A DNA stretch of 50,544 nt from Pseudomonas vlassakiae (GTDB lineage Bacteria > Pseudomonadota > Gammaproteobacteria > Pseudomonadales > Pseudomonadaceae). The translations under genes and the position numbers were made by a program. The first letter of the stretch is position 1, and every line of letters starts with the position of its first letter. Shown here one piece after another: positions 42,506-50,544 of the stretch. Where the stretch lies: NCBI RefSeq assembly GCF_014269035.2, contig NZ_JABWRP020000029.1, forward strand, positions 1 through 50,544, written 5' to 3'. The notes below the pieces were generated by a model. It searched no databases. It was not told where the DNA came from and saw only the letters and a program-made list of their open reading frames with translations.

Positions 42506-43200
42506 ATAACTCGCGTAGTTTCTGGGTTACGGGGGCCAGCAACGGACTGGGTCTGGCCTTGGTGGAGCGGTTGCTCGAGCAAGGGCACCGGGTTGCCGCA
42601 AGTGGCAAAGGCAGCGAGGAACTGGACGCACTGGCCGTGCGCCATGGTGGCCGGCTGTTGCGCCTGCCTTGGCAACTGCATGAAGACGGCACGGCCGCCA
42701 GGGCGGCAGAACAGATATGCCATGCCTGGTGTTCGCTGGACGTATTGATCATCAACGGTGGGGCCAGTGATTACCTGGCCGATGACGTGGCGGACAGCGA
42801 TGTGTTCGAGGCCATCGTCAATGACAACCAGCTGGCTGGCGAGCATTGCCTGGCCAGTGCACAGCCGTTGCTGGCAAAGGGGCATCAGCCGCAGGTCATG
42901 GCGATTTTCAATCGTTATTCGGCCTTGCAGCTCTACTCACCGACCCAGGTTTCGGCGGGCTGGAACAATCTGCCACAGTGGTCGCGTGAGCAGCGCCAGG
43001 CGTTGAAAGGGCTGGGGGTTGACCTGACCGTGGTGGCACCGCAGTCGCTGAAAACGCCGGTGACCTCCGTGCAGGCGGTTCCGGATGCCTGGACGCCGCA
43101 CAGTGCGGCAGATGAACTGATCGCTCGTTTGGCGTTGCGCGAACCGGAGTTGGTGCTGGAAGTCCTGGATATCAGCAGCCTGTGGCCGTTATCCCGCTAA
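42502..43200 (+). CDS. SDR-family protein lacking the catalytic YxxxK motif
   Basis: A 232-aa short-chain dehydrogenase fold. The nucleotide motif VTGASNGLGLALVERLL is intact. The catalytic Tyr and Lys expected about 13 and 17 residues after the Ser of FNRYSALQLY are absent; the region reads QVSAGWNNLPQWSREQRQAL. It may bind cofactor without normal dehydrogenase chemistry. The start codon is TTG (42502), overlapping the phrB stop as TTGA, with GAGGG upstream; no closer ATG exists. It is the last gene of the photolyase cluster. Confidence 0.85.
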   Translation: MNNSRSFWVTGASNGLGLALVERLLEQGHRVAASGKGSEELDALAVRHGGRLLRLPWQLHEDGTAARAAEQICHAWCSLDVLIINGGASDYLADDVADSDVFEAIVNDNQLAGEHCLASAQPLLAKGHQPQVMAIFNRYSALQLYSPTQVSAGWNNLPQWSREQRQALKGLGVDLTVVAPQSLKTPVTSVQAVPDAWTPHSAADELIARLALREPELVLEVLDISSLWPLSR

Positions 43201-43217
43201 GTTGCGTTTTTCAGGCC

Positions 43218-43252
43218 CGGCCTCATCGCGGCCAAGCACGCGAAGAGGCCGG
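43218..43252. repeat. REP-like palindrome (P. putida type)
   Basis: CCGGCCTC ... GAGGCCGG, 35 bp, with GCGAAGAGGCCGG matching one end of the well-known P. putida REP. It lies between the convergent stops of the SDR and pagL genes and could act as a shared terminator. Confidence 0.75.
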
Positions 43253-43263
43253 TACAGCAATCA

Positions 43264-43782
43264 TCAGAGCGCCATGCGGTAATGCAGGCTGTAGCTCTCG
43301 ACACCATCGTTAGGGGTCTGGATCCCCGCATTGGAATAGTGGATCGCCCTTATCCCGACCTCATGCCCACCGGCAAAACGCAGGCCGAAGCCAATTCGGT
43401 CTTCGAACTGGAACGCCGAACCTAACTTGTTGCTCTCGAGTTCGGTATGGGCAAATGCCGCCACACCAATCCCCGCTTCAATATACGGTTTCACCGAATT
43501 CCCGGCGAACTCGTAAACGAACACGGGGGCAAACGAAAGGCTATGGTTGCTCGAGGTCTCGTCGCCCTCCCAGTAGGTGTAGGCGCCGTCCCAATAGCCC
43601 GTCAGCCGACCGACGCTGGTCTGCCACCAGCTCGCATCCCAGTTGGACTGCAGGCCCAGTCGGTAAACCATGGTGGAATCACCGGTCTGTCCCACCGAAA
43701 ACGATACATCGGCTGCTTGCGCTGCCACCACATGCCCCAGAGTAAACGCGGCAGCGGCCGCCAAACCGATCAGCTTCCTCAT
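43264..43782 (-). CDS. pagL: Lipid A 3-O-deacylase (acyloxyacyl hydrolase) PagL
   Basis: A 172-aa outer-membrane beta-barrel hydrolase. A signal peptide (MRKLIGLAAAAAFTLG, ending AAQA) precedes an eight-stranded barrel with alternating hydrophobic residues. The catalytic triad region is HYSNAGIQTPNDGVESYSLHY, in part, with His, Ser and Glu in the order known for PagL. It removes the 3-O acyl chain from lipid A. Of two possible ATGs, 43782 gives a cleaner signal peptide; 43791 is close behind the same GGAAAGG. Confidence 0.9.
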   Translation of the reverse strand: MRKLIGLAAAAAFTLGHVVAAQAADVSFSVGQTGDSTMVYRLGLQSNWDASWWQTSVGRLTGYWDGAYTYWEGDETSSNHSLSFAPVFVYEFAGNSVKPYIEAGIGVAAFAHTELESNKLGSAFQFEDRIGFGLRFAGGHEVGIRAIHYSNAGIQTPNDGVESYSLHYRMAL

Positions 43783-43885
43783 GAAAAACATCCTTTCCTG
43801 ATGCTGTTATTAGTGTTCGCCTTGTGTCAGGCAAATCGGTAGAAATCGGCAAGGCAACGATAGTTCAGCTGTTTTCACATTTTTT

Positions 43886-44683
43886 TTACAACTGAAAGCG
43901 TTGCACAACGTTCGACTTATGCCACAGCACCGGCAGGATGTTACTCAGGGCCTGCGGTTCGCCACTGGTCCAGAATGCCGCATCACGCGCCGGCCCGGCC
44001 GCCAGCAGATCGCGTGCGGCCAGCAGGCGTTGCAGTTGGCGCGCCACGGCGGCACCGGTATCGATGATGGCCACATCGGCGGGCACCATCTGCGCCAGCA
44101 GCGAACGCAGGAACGGGTAATGGGTGCAGCCGAGGATCAAGGTATCGCAGCCAGCGGCCAGCAGCGGCTGCACATACCCCAGCAGCAACTGGCGCAGCTG
44201 CGGGCTGCCGAGGTCACCGGTTTCGATCAGCTCGACCAACCCCGGGCAGGGTTGGGTGACCACTTGCACGTCGTTGGCGAAACGGTCGAGCAAGGCGGCA
44301 AACTTGGCACTCTGCAAGGTGCCGGTGGTGGCCAGCACGCCGACCACGCCGGAGCGGGTGGCGGCCGCAGCAGGCTTGACCGCCGGCTCCATGCCGACCA
44401 ACGGCCAGTCGGGGTACAGCTCGCGCAGGTCGCCGACCGCAGCCACGGTCGCGGTATTGCAGGCCAGGACCATTGCCTTGGCACCTTGCGCCTGGAAGAA
44501 CTCGGCGATGCGCCGGCAGCGCTGGCGGATGTAGTCCGCAGACTTTTCGCCATAAGGCACATGACCGCAATCGCCCACGTAGAGCAGCGACTCGTTGGGC
44601 AACAGGCGCTGGATTTCGGCGAGCACCGACAAACCGCCGACCCCCGAGTCCATCACGCCGACCGGCGCCGAGCGATCAGCCAT
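43886..44683 (-). CDS. murI: Glutamate racemase
   Basis: A 265-aa enzyme producing D-glutamate for peptidoglycan. Family blocks are VGVMDSGVGGLSVLAEI, YVGDCGHVPYGEKS, the first catalytic Cys in VLACNTATVAA and the second in LILGCTHYPFL. The start at 44683 overlaps moeB by 8 bp; a longer frame to 44755 lies wholly inside moeB. It is the last gene of the hemA operon. Confidence 0.95.
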   Translation of the reverse strand: MADRSAPVGVMDSGVGGLSVLAEIQRLLPNESLLYVGDCGHVPYGEKSADYIRQRCRRIAEFFQAQGAKAMVLACNTATVAAVGDLRELYPDWPLVGMEPAVKPAAAATRSGVVGVLATTGTLQSAKFAALLDRFANDVQVVTQPCPGLVELIETGDLGSPQLRQLLLGYVQPLLAAGCDTLILGCTHYPFLRSLLAQMVPADVAIIDTGAAVARQLQRLLAARDLLAAGPARDAAFWTSGEPQALSNILPVLWHKSNVVQRFQL

Positions 44684-45431
44684 CGCGTTTGCCACACACG
44701 GCACAAGCCGGGTCACGCTTGACCCGCAATTCACGCAGGCGCGTGCCGAGGGCATCGATCAACAGCAGGCGGCCTATCAACGGTTCACCGAAGCCGGCCA
44801 GCAGTTTCATCGCTTCCAGCGCCTGCAGGCTACCTACCAGTCCCACCAGCGGGCCGATCACGCCGGCTTCGCTGCAGGTCAGCTCATCTTCGCTGCCGTG
44901 GCCGTACAGGCAGTGGTAGCAAGGGCTGTAGTCACGACGCGGGTCGAACACCGACAACTGGCCTTCCAGTCGGATCGCCGCGCCACTCACCAGGGGTTTA
45001 CCCGCTGCGAAGCAGGCCGCATTGACCGCCTCGCGGGTGCCGAAGTTGTCGGAGCAGTCCAGCACCAGGTCGACCGCAGCCACCGCAGCGGCCAGGGAGT
45101 CTTGGTCCAGTGCCTGGCGGTGGGCGACCAGCGCGATCTCGGGGTTGATCGCCTGCAGCCGCTGCAGCGCCGAATCCACTTTACTCATGCCGACGCTGTC
45201 GCTGTCATGGATGACCTGGCGTTGCAGGTTGGTCAGGTCGACGGTGTCGAAGTCGGCCAGGTGCAGCTCACCCACGCCCGCAGCCGCCAGGTACAACGCC
45301 ACTGGCGAGCCGAGGCCACCGAGACCGACGATCAATGCCTTGCTGCGCTTGAGCCGCAGTTGGCCGTCGATGTCGACCTGGGCCAGCAGGATCTGCCGGC
45401 TGTAACGCAACAGTTCCTGATCGCTCAACAT
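44676..45431 (-). CDS. moeB: Molybdopterin-synthase adenylyltransferase MoeB
   Basis: A 251-aa E1-like enzyme that adenylates the C-terminus of MoaD (or ThiS-like carriers). The ATP motif is ALIVGLGGLGSPVALYLAAAG, followed by DFDTVDLTNLQRQ. Two CxxC zinc pairs are present (SPCYHC and PACAVC). There is no rhodanese domain, so it is the short MoeB form. It overlaps prmC by 7 bp and murI by 8 bp. Confidence 0.93.
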   Translation of the reverse strand: MLSDQELLRYSRQILLAQVDIDGQLRLKRSKALIVGLGGLGSPVALYLAAAGVGELHLADFDTVDLTNLQRQVIHDSDSVGMSKVDSALQRLQAINPEIALVAHRQALDQDSLAAAVAAVDLVLDCSDNFGTREAVNAACFAAGKPLVSGAAIRLEGQLSVFDPRRDYSPCYHCLYGHGSEDELTCSEAGVIGPLVGLVGSLQALEAMKLLAGFGEPLIGRLLLIDALGTRLRELRVKRDPACAVCGKRDG

Positions 45432-46255
45432 GCCAGACGCCCCAGTGAAATACGCTCATGGCCGCCCAGGTCCTTGCGGCTGGCCACCTCGGTGAAGCCT
45501 TGTGCGGTCAACAGGGCACGCACGTCCGCCGCCTGGTCGTAACCGTGCTCGAGCAGCAGCCAGCCACCCGGCACCAGGTGCTCAGGCGCCTGGGCGACGA
45601 TCACCCGCAGGTCATCAAGGCCATCGCTACCGGCCACCAGCGCACTGCTGGGCTCGAAACGCACGTCGCCCTCGCCCAGGTGCGGGTCTTCGGCACGGAT
45701 GTAGGGCGGGTTGCTCAGAATCAGGTCGAAACGCTGCCCGGCGAGGCTGCCAAACCAGTGGCTGACCAGCACACGGACGTTACCCAGGCCCAGCCGTTGG
45801 CGATTACGCTCGGCCAAGGCCACGGCCTCTTCGACGCGGTCCACCGCCGTAACCTGCCAGGCCGGGCAATCGCTGGCCAGGGCCAGGGCGATGGCGCCAG
45901 TGCCAGTGCCCAGGTCGAGGACCTTGGCAGGCGATGCGGGCTGCAGCTCCAAGGCGGTTTCGACCAGCAGCTCGGTATCCGGGCGCGGAATCAGCGTATG
46001 CGGTGCCACTTCCAGGTCGAGCTTCCAGAAGCCTTGCTGCCCGAGGATGTAGGCCACCGGCTCACCGGCCCGGCGGCGCTGCAGGTAGCTGGCGTAGGTC
46101 TCGGCATCTTCGCTGCTGACGATGCGCTCGGGCCAGGTGTGCAGGAAGCTGCGCGACTTGCCGATGGCAGCGGCGAGCAGCAGTTCGGCGTCCAGGCGTT
46201 CGCTGGGCGAGTCCGGCAGCTGCGCGTTGCGCAGGAGGCTGGCAATGATGGTCAT
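45425..46255 (-). CDS. prmC: Release factor glutamine methyltransferase PrmC
   Basis: A 276-aa SAM-dependent enzyme that N5-methylates the Gln of the GGQ motif in RF1 and RF2. The SAM motif is KVLDLGTGTGAIALALASD and the catalytic NPPY is in LILSNPPYIRAEDPHL. The N-terminal helical RF-binding domain (residues 1-80) is present. Its ATG shares one base with the prfA stop, coupling it to its substrate's gene. Confidence 0.96.
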   Translation of the reverse strand: MTIIASLLRNAQLPDSPSERLDAELLLAAAIGKSRSFLHTWPERIVSSEDAETYASYLQRRRAGEPVAYILGQQGFWKLDLEVAPHTLIPRPDTELLVETALELQPASPAKVLDLGTGTGAIALALASDCPAWQVTAVDRVEEAVALAERNRQRLGLGNVRVLVSHWFGSLAGQRFDLILSNPPYIRAEDPHLGEGDVRFEPSSALVAGSDGLDDLRVIVAQAPEHLVPGGWLLLEHGYDQAADVRALLTAQGFTEVASRKDLGGHERISLGRLAC

Positions 46256-47337
46256 CAGTCCCCCAGGGCAGCCAGCTGGTCGGCCTGGTACTCGGCCAAC
46301 AGCGGTTCGATGACGGCCTCCACGCCACCGGCAAGGATGTCGTCGAGGGAGTACAGGGTCAGGTTGATGCGGTGATCGGTCACCCGCCCCTGTGGGTAAT
46401 TGTAGGTACGAATGCGTTCGGAGCGGTCACCGGAGCCGACCAGCAGCTTGCGCTCGCTGGCGATGGCGTTCTGCGCGGCACTGGTCTGCATGTCATTGAG
46501 CTTGGCCGACAGCCAGGACATGGCGCGGGCGCGGTTCTTGTGTTGCGAACGCTCTTCCTGGCACTCGACCACGATGCCGGTGGGCAAGTGGGTGATGCGG
46601 ATCGCCGAGTCGGTCTTGTTCACATGCTGACCACCGGCACCCGAGGCACGGTAGGTATCGACCCGCAGGTCGGCCGGGTTGATCTCGATCGCCGCTTGCT
46701 CGTCGGGCTCGGGCAGCACGGCCACGGTGCAGGCCGAGGTGTGGATACGGCCCTGGGATTCGGTTTCCGGCACCCGCTGGACACGGTGCGCGCCAGACTC
46801 GAACTTGAGCTTGCCGTACACGTTGTCGCCTTCGACACGGGCAATGATCTCTTTGTAACCACCGTGCTCGCCTTCGTTCTCGGAGAGGATCTCCAGGCGC
46901 CAGCCGCGCTTCTCGGCGTAGCGCGAGTACATGCGGAACAGGTCGCCAGAGAAGATCGCCGCTTCGTCACCGCCCGTGCCGGCACGGATCTCGAGGAATA
47001 CGTTGCGGCCATCGTTGGGGTCCTTGGGCAGCAGCATGCGCTGCAGGTTGGACTCCAGTTCGACCAGCTGCTCCTTGGCTTCGCGCACTTCTTCGACGGC
47101 CATCTCGCGCAGGTCGGGGTCAGCGTCCTTGAGCAGCGCCTGGGCGCCTTCAAGGTCGTCCTGCACCTTGCGCCATTCCTTGTAGGCGGCATGAACCGGC
47201 TCGACTTCGGCATATTCGCGGGAATAGGCGCGGAAGCGGGTCTGGTCGGAAATCACTTCGGCGTCACCGAGCAGCGCGGTGAGTTCCTCGAAGCGGTCCT
47301 GGAGAATCTCCAGTTTGTTCAGCAGCGACGCTTTCAT
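46255..47337 (-). CDS. prfA: Peptide chain release factor 1
   Basis: A 360-aa class I release factor for UAA/UAG stops. The GGQ motif is in RASGAGGQHVNKTDSAIRITH (part), and the coiled-coil domain 1 and codon-recognition domain are of normal length. It starts with a 4-bp ATGA overlap with hemA. The pairing with prmC is the classical arrangement. Confidence 0.97.
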   Translation of the reverse strand: MKASLLNKLEILQDRFEELTALLGDAEVISDQTRFRAYSREYAEVEPVHAAYKEWRKVQDDLEGAQALLKDADPDLREMAVEEVREAKEQLVELESNLQRMLLPKDPNDGRNVFLEIRAGTGGDEAAIFSGDLFRMYSRYAEKRGWRLEILSENEGEHGGYKEIIARVEGDNVYGKLKFESGAHRVQRVPETESQGRIHTSACTVAVLPEPDEQAAIEINPADLRVDTYRASGAGGQHVNKTDSAIRITHLPTGIVVECQEERSQHKNRARAMSWLSAKLNDMQTSAAQNAIASERKLLVGSGDRSERIRTYNYPQGRVTDHRINLTLYSLDDILAGGVEAVIEPLLAEYQADQLAALGD

Positions 47338-48611
47338 TGCGGGGATTTGTCCGTCGAGCCCTCGTTGAGGGCAAAGAGTTCCTGGGCCATGGCCAGCGCA
47401 TCGAGGCGGCCCTCGGCCGAGAGCTTTTTCAACTGCACGCTGGGGGCATGCAGGAGTTTGTTGGTCAGGCCCCGGGCCAGTTGCGCCAATACCTCTTCGG
47501 GGTTGCCGCCATTGGCCAGCAGGCGCTGGGCCTTTTGCAGTTCTTCGTCGCGCAGGCGCTCGCTTTGCTGGCGGTAGGCGCGCAGCACATCGACCGCGGC
47601 CAGTTCGCGCAGGCGCAGCATGAAATCTTCTGCGCCCACCGAAACCAGCTCTTCGGCGGCCTGGGCTGCACCCTGGCGGCTCTTGAGGTTTTCTGCGACC
47701 ACTTCGTGCAGGTCATCGACGGTGTACAGGTAGACGTCGTCGAGTTCGCTCACTTGCGGCTCGATGTCACGCGGGACGGCGATATCGACCATGAAGATCG
47801 GTTTGTGCCGGCGCTGCTTCAGCGCGCTTTCCACCGCGCCCTTGCCGAGGATCGGCAACTGGCTGGCGGTGGAGCTGATGACGATATCGCTGTTGGCCAG
47901 CTCCTGCGGGATGTCGGCCAGCAGCACGGCATGGGCACCGAACTGCTCGGCGAGGATGCTCGCCCGCTCCAGGGTGCGGTTGGCCACGACGATGCGGCGC
48001 ACACCTTGTTCATGCAGGTGACGGGCGACCAGGGTGATGGTCTCGCCGGCACCGATCAGCAGGGCCTGGCTGCGGCCCAGGTCGCTGAAGATCTGCTTGG
48101 CCAGGCTGACCGCAGCGAATGCCACGGAAACCGGGTTTTCGCCGATCGCGGTGTCGGTGCGCACCTGCTTGGCGGCGCTGAAGGTGGCCTGGAACAGGCG
48201 CCCCAGCAGCGGGCCGATGGTGCCGGCCTCACGCGCCACCGCATAGGCTGACTTCATCTGACCGAGGATCTGCGGTTCGCCGAGCACCAGCGAATCGAGC
48301 CCGGAGGCGACCCGCATCATGTGCCTTACCGCATCGTGTTCTTCGTGGACGTAGGCGCTGGCGCGCAGTTCGTCCAGGCTCAGCCGGTGATACTCGGCCA
48401 GCCATTGCAGCACGGCATCGGCCGACAGGTGGTCCTGCTCTATATAAAGCTCGCTACGGTTGCAGGTCGACAGGATCGCCGCCTCACGGCTGGCGGTCAG
48501 TCGGCAGAGCTGCTGCAGGGCGTCTACCAGCTGCTCCGGGGTAAACGCCACGCGCTCGCGTACGTCTACCGAGGCAGTCTTATGGTTGATACCAAGTGCA
48601 AGAAAGGCCAT
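47334..48611 (-). CDS. hemA: Glutamyl-tRNA reductase
   Basis: A 425-aa enzyme that reduces glutamyl-tRNA to glutamate-1-semialdehyde, the first committed step of haem synthesis in the C5 pathway. It begins MAFLALGINHKTASVDVRE; the catalytic Cys is in LSTCNRSELY and the NADPH region is LLIGAGETITLVARHL. The C-terminal dimerisation helix is present. I use the conserved start at 48611, although the frame runs to 48815. It is the first of five overlapping genes (hemA-prfA-prmC-moeB-murI). Confidence 0.97.
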   Translation of the reverse strand: MAFLALGINHKTASVDVRERVAFTPEQLVDALQQLCRLTASREAAILSTCNRSELYIEQDHLSADAVLQWLAEYHRLSLDELRASAYVHEEHDAVRHMMRVASGLDSLVLGEPQILGQMKSAYAVAREAGTIGPLLGRLFQATFSAAKQVRTDTAIGENPVSVAFAAVSLAKQIFSDLGRSQALLIGAGETITLVARHLHEQGVRRIVVANRTLERASILAEQFGAHAVLLADIPQELANSDIVISSTASQLPILGKGAVESALKQRRHKPIFMVDIAVPRDIEPQVSELDDVYLYTVDDLHEVVAENLKSRQGAAQAAEELVSVGAEDFMLRLRELAAVDVLRAYRQQSERLRDEELQKAQRLLANGGNPEEVLAQLARGLTNKLLHAPSVQLKKLSAEGRLDALAMAQELFALNEGSTDKSPQ

Positions 48612-49069
48612 GCAAGATCGCTGGTTGTGACGAGAAGCCGATAATTGTCCTCTTTCGCAGGTTCTAGAACAACCACCGTTCGCTATTGTCGTGATAGGCC
48701 TGGCCCCGAGGAGCCCCTGCCGACGACCGAGGCAAGCACGAAACCTGTGGGAGCGGCGGTGCGGCGACCCGACATGCCCGCGAAGAGGCCGGAGCAGGCA
48801 CAGCCAATTTCTCATGCCCCCCTCACCAGGCTGCTCACCCCGAGTGACTGCACGGCCTGCGGGTAATTTTTCCTACAAAAAACACCTGTCAATGAAACTT
48901 CCCGACACATCCGGACCGAAGTTATCCACAACCTTGTAGTCCATTTCCCAAATAGATGTCCCTCTATTGCCTTCCCCGATATCGCTGCCTAGCCTTGCCA
49001 ATCACTGACCAGACCAAGTTCCCCGCCAATCATTCATTCCCCCTAACTGATTGCCAAGGAGAGGTAAGC
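48612..49069. other. Intergenic region between hemA and hcp
   Basis: A 458-bp gap between divergent genes. It holds the hemA promoter region, a REP at 48744-48792, and a more AT-rich stretch (48860-49060) before the hcp ribosome site AAGGAGAGG. No open frame with a ribosome site is convincing. I found no clear sigma-54 -24/-12 signature. lolB, which I would expect near hemA in many pseudomonads, is not here. Confidence 0.6.
48744..48792. repeat. REP element (P. putida type, expanded centre)
   Basis: CCTGTGGGAGCGGC ... GCCCGCGAAGAGGCCGG matches both ends of the 35-bp P. putida REP but with an enlarged centre. A single copy lies between hemA and hcp. Confidence 0.8.
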
Positions 49070-49558
49070 ATGGCATTTGACGCATATATACAAATCGACG
49101 AAATCCCAGGTGAAGCCCTGGATGAAAAATACAACAAATGGATTGAAGTCACTGGCTACGATTTTGGCGTCAGCCAAAGTACCTCAGCAACTGCAAGTTC
49201 CGCCGGTGGCGCCTCCTCGGGCCGCACCGCTGTCAGCAACTTCCGGTTCACCAAGTTTCTCGACAGTGCCAGCTGCAAATTGATGGAAGCCAGTTGTGCA
49301 GGCCTGCATCTCAAGGAAGTTAAACTCGCGCTATGTCGCGCGGGCGGCGACAAGCTCAAGTACTACGAAATCATTCTCGAAGAAGTGATCATTGCCGATT
49401 ACACACAAAGCGCTGCCGATGGCGTACCGATCGAAGTAGTGCAACTCGACTACGGCCGAATCAAGACCACCTATACCCAGCAGAAACGCATCGACGGATC
49501 CGGCGGCGGCAACATCGCTGGCGGCTGGGACCGCATCGGCAACAAGAAACACGCATAA
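49070..49558 (+). CDS. Type VI secretion system tube protein Hcp
   Basis: A 162-aa Hcp that stacks as hexamers to form the T6SS inner tube and can carry effectors in its lumen. It begins MAFDAYIQIDEIPGEALDE and has the family's SGRTAVSNFRFTKFLDSAS and YYEIILEEVIIADYTQSA. The start at 49070 has AAGGAGAGG upstream; the open frame runs to 48956 without support. No other T6SS structural gene is visible, so this is an orphan or auxiliary hcp. It is 10 bp before the effector-like gene. Confidence 0.95.
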   Translation: MAFDAYIQIDEIPGEALDEKYNKWIEVTGYDFGVSQSTSATASSAGGASSGRTAVSNFRFTKFLDSASCKLMEASCAGLHLKEVKLALCRAGGDKLKYYEIILEEVIIADYTQSAADGVPIEVVQLDYGRIKTTYTQQKRIDGSGGGNIAGGWDRIGNKKHA

Positions 49559-49568
49559 GGAAGATGCC

Positions 49569-50544
49569 ATGACCGAAGCCCGCGCGTTCATCAACCCCAA
49601 AATGCAGAATTACCACACACTCAAGGCAGGCCTTGCGCTTAGCGGGCATTCGGCCAGCAAGTTCGATATTCTGAATGCTCACATCTACAACAATGTGGTC
49701 AGGAGCGGAGAACTGGTCATTGTCGGCGACTGGTCGACGCCTTCGTGTACCAGCCAGGAGGCGTATCTGATGGCGAAGGCTACCCAGACGCATATGGGGC
49801 TGATGCGCAGCGGGCAAGGAGCCGACGAGTTTTTTCTGGATAATTTCGAGTTATTGAAGAGCCTGCTTGCCCATGCCTCCGTGGGCGCAGGCGTGGTTAG
49901 CGAGGGTTGGAGTAGGCACCTGAAGGCCATCCAGGACACGCTGCTGGAAATTGAAAAACTGTATCAGCAGCACATGAGCTCAGGGACACTCAAGGCTCGC
50001 GAACAATTCTATGCCAGGCGTGCGGCGCTGTTCGCCAGGCTGGATGAGCAGTTGAGCAAAATGGCCGCGTTTGGTGCTAGCTTGCGAAACAAAGGATCCA
50101 TCAAAAGAACCCTTGGCCTTTCCACGAAAAGCTATTTGAACGCTGGTGAGATCGCAGGGTATGCCGATAAGGTCGCAGGAGTTAGCAAGGCTGCCAACCT
50201 GATCAAGAGAGGCGTCTATATAGGCGTTGCGCTCGAGGTCGCAAGCACAAGCCTATCAATCAAAAAAGCATGCACAGAAGGGAGAGAGGAAGAATGCAAA
50301 AGAGCTACCGTTGTTGAGAGTGGTTCACTTGCCGGAAGCTTGGGAGGAGGCCTAATTGGCGCATACGGTGGAAAACTGATTGGCATGGCAGCCTGCAGCG
50401 TGGTCTTGGGAATAGCATCGGGTGGGCCTGGAGCGATCGCTTGCGGCGTAGGGGGCGGAGCCTTGGGAGGAATGATCGGCGGAGAGCTGGGAAGTGACGG
50501 AGGAGCATATCTGGGCGAAATTCTGTATGAGCGAGTAATAAAGT
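49569..50544 (+). CDS. Probable Hcp-linked T6SS effector with glycine-zipper C-terminus (partial)
   Basis: The gene starts 10 bp after hcp (MTEARAFINPKMQNYHTLK) and runs off the right edge; about 325 codons are visible. Residues 1-80 include HIYNNVVRSGELVIVGDWST, loosely like a LysM-type module. A helical middle follows at about 95-185. Then comes a region with a KKACTEGREEEC cysteine pair, and a Gly/Ala-rich zipper at about 250-315 (SLGGGLIGAYGG, GVGGGALGGMIGGELG) suited to membrane insertion. Position and layout suggest a pore-forming or membrane-translocated T6SS effector. The immunity gene would be downstream, outside the window. The 3' half is less GC-rich than neighbouring genes. Confidence 0.75.
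   Translation, partial: MTEARAFINPKMQNYHTLKAGLALSGHSASKFDILNAHIYNNVVRSGELVIVGDWSTPSCTSQEAYLMAKATQTHMGLMRSGQGADEFFLDNFELLKSLLAHASVGAGVVSEGWSRHLKAIQDTLLEIEKLYQQHMSSGTLKAREQFYARRAALFARLDEQLSKMAAFGASLRNKGSIKRTLGLSTKSYLNAGEIAGYADKVAGVSKAANLIKRGVYIGVALEVASTSLSIKKACTEGREEECKRATVVESGSLAGSLGGGLIGAYGGKLIGMAACSVVLGIASGGPGAIACGVGGGALGGMIGGELGSDGGAYLGEILYERVIK

Noticed and set aside
48922..48930. TTATCCACA, a perfect DnaA-box match upstream of hcp
   Set aside because: It is a single 9-mer, and the same 9-mer occurs inside rsmC near 23611. There is no cluster of boxes, AT-rich unwinding element or replication gene, so it is not an origin.

Overview
The window reads as about 50.5 kb of chromosome from a fluorescent pseudomonad of the Pseudomonas putida group. 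The evidence is high GC with strong G/C third-position bias, short REP palindromes of the P. putida type (43218-43252, 48744-48792, and a large inverted pair at 10808-11037), and gene order that matches what I recall for the P. putida hemA-to-mqo-to-pta region. No rRNA, tRNA, CRISPR array, transposase or integrase is visible.

Layout. (1) 1-1720: edge of an accessory module. A truncated minus-strand gene encodes a glycine-zipper protein resembling the N-terminal region of type VI secretion (T6SS) effectors, and two unrecognised plus-strand genes follow. (2) 1767-9207: a BdlA-like PAS-PAS chemotaxis transducer, a GT4 glycosyltransferase, an Old Yellow Enzyme, glutathione peroxidase, SlyD, a DUF3565 protein and phosphate acetyltransferase. 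(3) 9267-13368: an OmpA-type lipoprotein, a glyoxalase-II-like hydrolase, a 230-bp inverted repeat, and an overlapping soluble histidine kinase / response-regulator-TPR pair. (4) 13533-21783: a MalT-type LuxR regulator, a DUF1329/DUF1302 envelope pair and an acyl-CoA ligase, a plausible lipid or ester use module. (5) 21946-29807: 2-hydroxyacid dehydrogenase, RsmC, a yybP-ykoY manganese riboswitch with a GDT1/UPF0016 Mn exporter, an M48 lipoprotein protease, a CPXCG/DUF2007/SRAP operon, an acyltransferase and several small proteins. (6) 30413-37933: mqo, a PA4642-family protein, a WbuC cupin with hpt, upp-uraA, and a TIGR01777-hemH operon. (7) 38121-43200: a probable light/photodamage operon (FAD oxidoreductase, DUF523-DUF1722, MerR/LitR-like regulator with a degenerate B12 pocket, phrB photolyase, atypical SDR) with repeated TATACAAA/TTGTACA elements at its two promoters. 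(8) 43264-48611: pagL, then the tightly overlapping hemA-prfA-prmC-moeB-murI operon. (9) 48612-50544: a REP, then an orphan hcp followed by a truncated glycine-zipper protein, most likely a T6SS effector.

Most of the window is ordinary core genome. The less ordinary parts are the two T6SS-like genes at the edges, the light-cluster operators and regulator, a SRAP protein lacking two canonical active-site residues, the SDR without YxxxK, the manganese riboswitch, and the long mqo leader. All family assignments rest on motifs read by eye. No database search was possible.
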